Position numbers and translations under genes: made by a program. Positions 4,003-5,521 of a stretch of 5,521 nt of DNA are shown here, in pieces. The notes below the pieces were generated by a model, which was not told the DNA's origin, ran no database searches, and was given only the letters and a program-made list of their open reading frames with translations. The DNA comes from Candidatus Latescibacterota bacterium (lineage in GTDB: Bacteria; Latescibacterota; MVCY01; DTYK01), in NCBI GenBank assembly GCA_012961925.1, contig DTYK01000239.1, forward strand, positions 1 to 5,521, given 5' to 3'. Positions within the stretch are counted from its first letter, which is position 1; every line of letters begins with the position of its first letter.

Positions 4003-4773
4003 ATGGAACACTCATTTTTAGACAAATACAGCAACTTGGATAGTCTGATTCACCGGTTAGACCCCCGGGTCAAGATCATCTCCTTCCTTGTCTATATCAT
4101 CTTCGTCGTCCTCACCCTGCCCCACAATCTATTCCGTTTCGTTGCATACTTAACTGTCATTTTCATGCTGATTCTCTTAAGTAAGGTCCCGCTTGGTTAT
4201 ATCCTCAAACGCTCCTGTATTATCATCCCATTCGTATTGCTGATCGCTGTTTTTATCCCCTTCTTTAAAGAAGGAGAGGTGGCCGGTGGATATAGCTTTG
4301 GCACATTACGATTGACCGTTACATATAGTGGGTTATGGATATTGTGGAATGTATCGATTAAATCATGGCTTGCGGTTCTGGCGATGATCACGCTCTCATC
4401 CACCACCAGATTTCCGGAAGTCCTGAAGGGATTTGAGAGATTATATGTCCCCAAGGTGCTGATAATGGTACTTTCATTTATGTATCGTTACATATTTGTC
4501 TTGATCGATGAATCCATGAGAATGGAACGGGCACGGAGGTCTAGATATTTTGGTGGAGAACATTTCCGACAGTTGAAGGTCTTTGCCAATATGATTGGAC
4601 TGCTCTTTATCCGGACTTACGAACGGGGCGAGAGGGTTTACCAGAGTATGGCGGCAAGGGGCTTTAACGGAGAGATATTGACGCTAAGTCATCCGACGTT
4701 AAGGAGAAACGACGTCCTGTTTCTGGTCATTTTTCTGGCGTCTCTGGTCATGATAAAAATAGGGAGGGTGTAA
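4003..4773 (+). CDS. nikQ: ECF transporter transmembrane component NikQ/CbiQ (EcfT family)
   Basis: 256-residue inner-membrane protein that couples ATP hydrolysis by NikO to transport by NikM. It begins MEHSFLDKYSNLDSLIHRLD and continues PRVKIISFLVY, the usual start of CbiQ/NikQ, where LDPRVK marks the first coupling region. Hydrophobic helices lie at about 26-60, 70-86, 105-131, 150-168 and 236-252. The two EcfT arginine motifs are present: ARRSR (177-181) in the helix after SMRMER, and MAARGF (216-221) after ERVYQS; these insert into the two ATPase subunits. AAGGGG is five bases upstream of the ATG. The gene is separated from nikN by 157 bases and has its own candidate promoter, but is only one base from nikO, so nikQO is one unit. 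Confidence 0.93.
   Translation: MEHSFLDKYSNLDSLIHRLDPRVKIISFLVYIIFVVLTLPHNLFRFVAYLTVIFMLILLSKVPLGYILKRSCIIIPFVLLIAVFIPFFKEGEVAGGYSFGTLRLTVTYSGLWILWNVSIKSWLAVLAMITLSSTTRFPEVLKGFERLYVPKVLIMVLSFMYRYIFVLIDESMRMERARRSRYFGGEHFRQLKVFANMIGLLFIRTYERGERVYQSMAARGFNGEILTLSHPTLRRNDVLFLVIFLASLVMIKIGRV
4761..4767 (+). promoter_or_regulatory. Ribosome-binding site supporting the TTG start of nikO
   Basis: AGGGAGG lies seven bases before TTG 4775-4777 and inside the last codons of nikQ. It supports the TTG start; no ATG occurs early enough to keep the conserved first strand of the ATPase. Confidence 0.75.
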
Positions 4774-4774
4774 A

Positions 4775-5497
4775 TTGCAAAAGGTTGTAGAGATCAAGAA
4801 CCTAAATTTTGTCTATCCGGATGGGAAAAAGGCGCTATATGACATTGACATGGCTATCTATAAAGGTGAGTCTGTGGGGATCATTGGGCCGAATGGGGCT
4901 GGAAAGACCACCTTGCTTCTCCATCTCAATGGTGTTCTAAGGGGCAAGGGCACCGTTAAAGTCCTCGGCATGGAGGTGAACGACGGTAATCTCCGACAGA
5001 TAAGGAGCAAAGTGGGTCTGGTCTTCCAGGATCCGGATGATCAGCTCTTTTGCCCTACTGTTTTTGACGACGTGGCCTTCGGTCCATTAAACCTGAGGTT
5101 ACCCGAGGATGTGGTGAGGAGCAGGGTGAAGGAGGCATTGGAAAAAGTTGGGTTGAGTGGATTTGAACGAAGGTCCCCGCACCACCTCAGTTTTGGTGAG
5201 AAGAAGAGGATCTCTTTGGCCACGGTGCTCTCAATGCACCCGGAGGTTTTAGTCCTTGACGAACCGACCAGTAACCTGGATCCACGGGCCCGTCGGGAGC
5301 AGATTAATCTGTTGAAAGAGATAAGGATAACGAAAATTATAGCGGGTCATGACCTCGAGATGATATTTGGACTATGCGGCAGGATAATCATCTTGTGTGG
5401 GGGGAGGATAGTTGCTGATGGGCAGACTAAGGAAATTATCGGCGACAGGGAGTTGTTGGAGGCCAACGGCCTGGAGGTTCCGTTCCGGAGAGACTGA
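4775..5497 (+). CDS. nikO: ECF transporter ATP-binding protein NikO/CbiO
   Basis: 240-residue ABC ATPase that powers the nickel ECF transporter on the cytoplasmic side, working as a pair against NikQ. The full motif set is visible: an aromatic A-loop near F12-Y14, Walker A GPNGAGKTT (38-46), Q-loop at Q85 in LVFQDPDDQLF, the ABC signature LSFGE (138-142), Walker B LVLDEP (159-164) with catalytic E163, D-loop SNLD (166-169) and H-loop H192 in AGHDLEM. The FQDPDDQLF and VAFGPLNL segments are typical of ECF ATPases. It uses a TTG start one base after the nikQ stop, and its ribosome-binding site lies inside nikQ, which suggests translational coupling. Only one ATPase gene is visible, so a homodimer is expected unless another follows. 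No terminator is seen in the 24 bases that remain. Confidence 0.95.
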   Translation: MQKVVEIKNLNFVYPDGKKALYDIDMAIYKGESVGIIGPNGAGKTTLLLHLNGVLRGKGTVKVLGMEVNDGNLRQIRSKVGLVFQDPDDQLFCPTVFDDVAFGPLNLRLPEDVVRSRVKEALEKVGLSGFERRSPHHLSFGEKKRISLATVLSMHPEVLVLDEPTSNLDPRARREQINLLKEIRITKIIAGHDLEMIFGLCGRIIILCGGRIVADGQTKEIIGDRELLEANGLEVPFRRD

Positions 5498-5521
5498 CCG
5501 TTTTAGAGTACAATCCTGTGA

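Noticed and set aside
1..5521. CRISPR array, tRNA or rRNA genes
   Set aside because: No regularly spaced direct repeats, cloverleaf with T-loop and anticodon features, or conserved rRNA stretches were seen on either strand.

Overview
The window looks like a chromosomal stretch of an anaerobic bacterium, probably a Desulfobacterota (deltaproteobacterial) lineage or a close relative. This is inferred from gene content: NikR next to an energy-coupling-factor (ECF) nickel transporter, a UPF0251/DUF134 remnant with a small zinc-ribbon protein, and strong GGAGG ribosome-binding sites. Sequence alone cannot fix the genus.

Positions 1-700 look like a decayed or rearranged end of a neighbouring region. 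A minus-strand coding fragment runs off the left edge. Next comes a small minus-strand zinc-ribbon gene, preceded in the same frame by the C-terminal tail of a UPF0251/DUF134 DNA-binding protein. At about 509-520 this tail abuts, head to head, the C-terminal tail of a plus-strand PIG-L/LmbE-type deacetylase. Both genes have lost their front parts at the same point, so this is a deletion or rearrangement scar. Positions 141-238 hold nothing I can name.

Positions 718-1390 carry a minus-strand vapBC toxin-antitoxin operon: RHH-like antitoxin first, PIN-domain toxin second, 14-nt overlap. It has its own promoter and a perfect inverted repeat around the predicted transcription start.

Positions 1450-5497 form a nickel-uptake locus on the plus strand. 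In order it holds nikR (nickel-sensing repressor with all four high-affinity nickel ligands), an exported beta-barrel-like outer-membrane protein, nikM (metal-binding membrane component with the Met1-His2 and His67 ligands), a PDGLE-domain small membrane protein (nikN-like), nikQ (EcfT-type transmembrane protein) and nikO (ATPase). The outer-membrane protein could carry Ni2+ across the outer membrane, NikMN would capture it, NikQ and NikO would energise transport, and NikR would shut the system down when nickel is sufficient. The outer-membrane role is inferred from position only.

The locus is not one simple operon. Separate candidate promoters lie before nikR, the outer-membrane gene, nikM and nikQ. 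Each has dyad symmetry and a full or partial TGTTAC/TGTTC half-site near the -10 or start, but there is no single clean shared operator. The most interesting points are the outer-membrane gene inside a NikR-Nik locus, the paired palindromes before nikQ, and the double truncation scar at about position 515. I see no CRISPR, RNA gene, insertion sequence or clearly new defence system.
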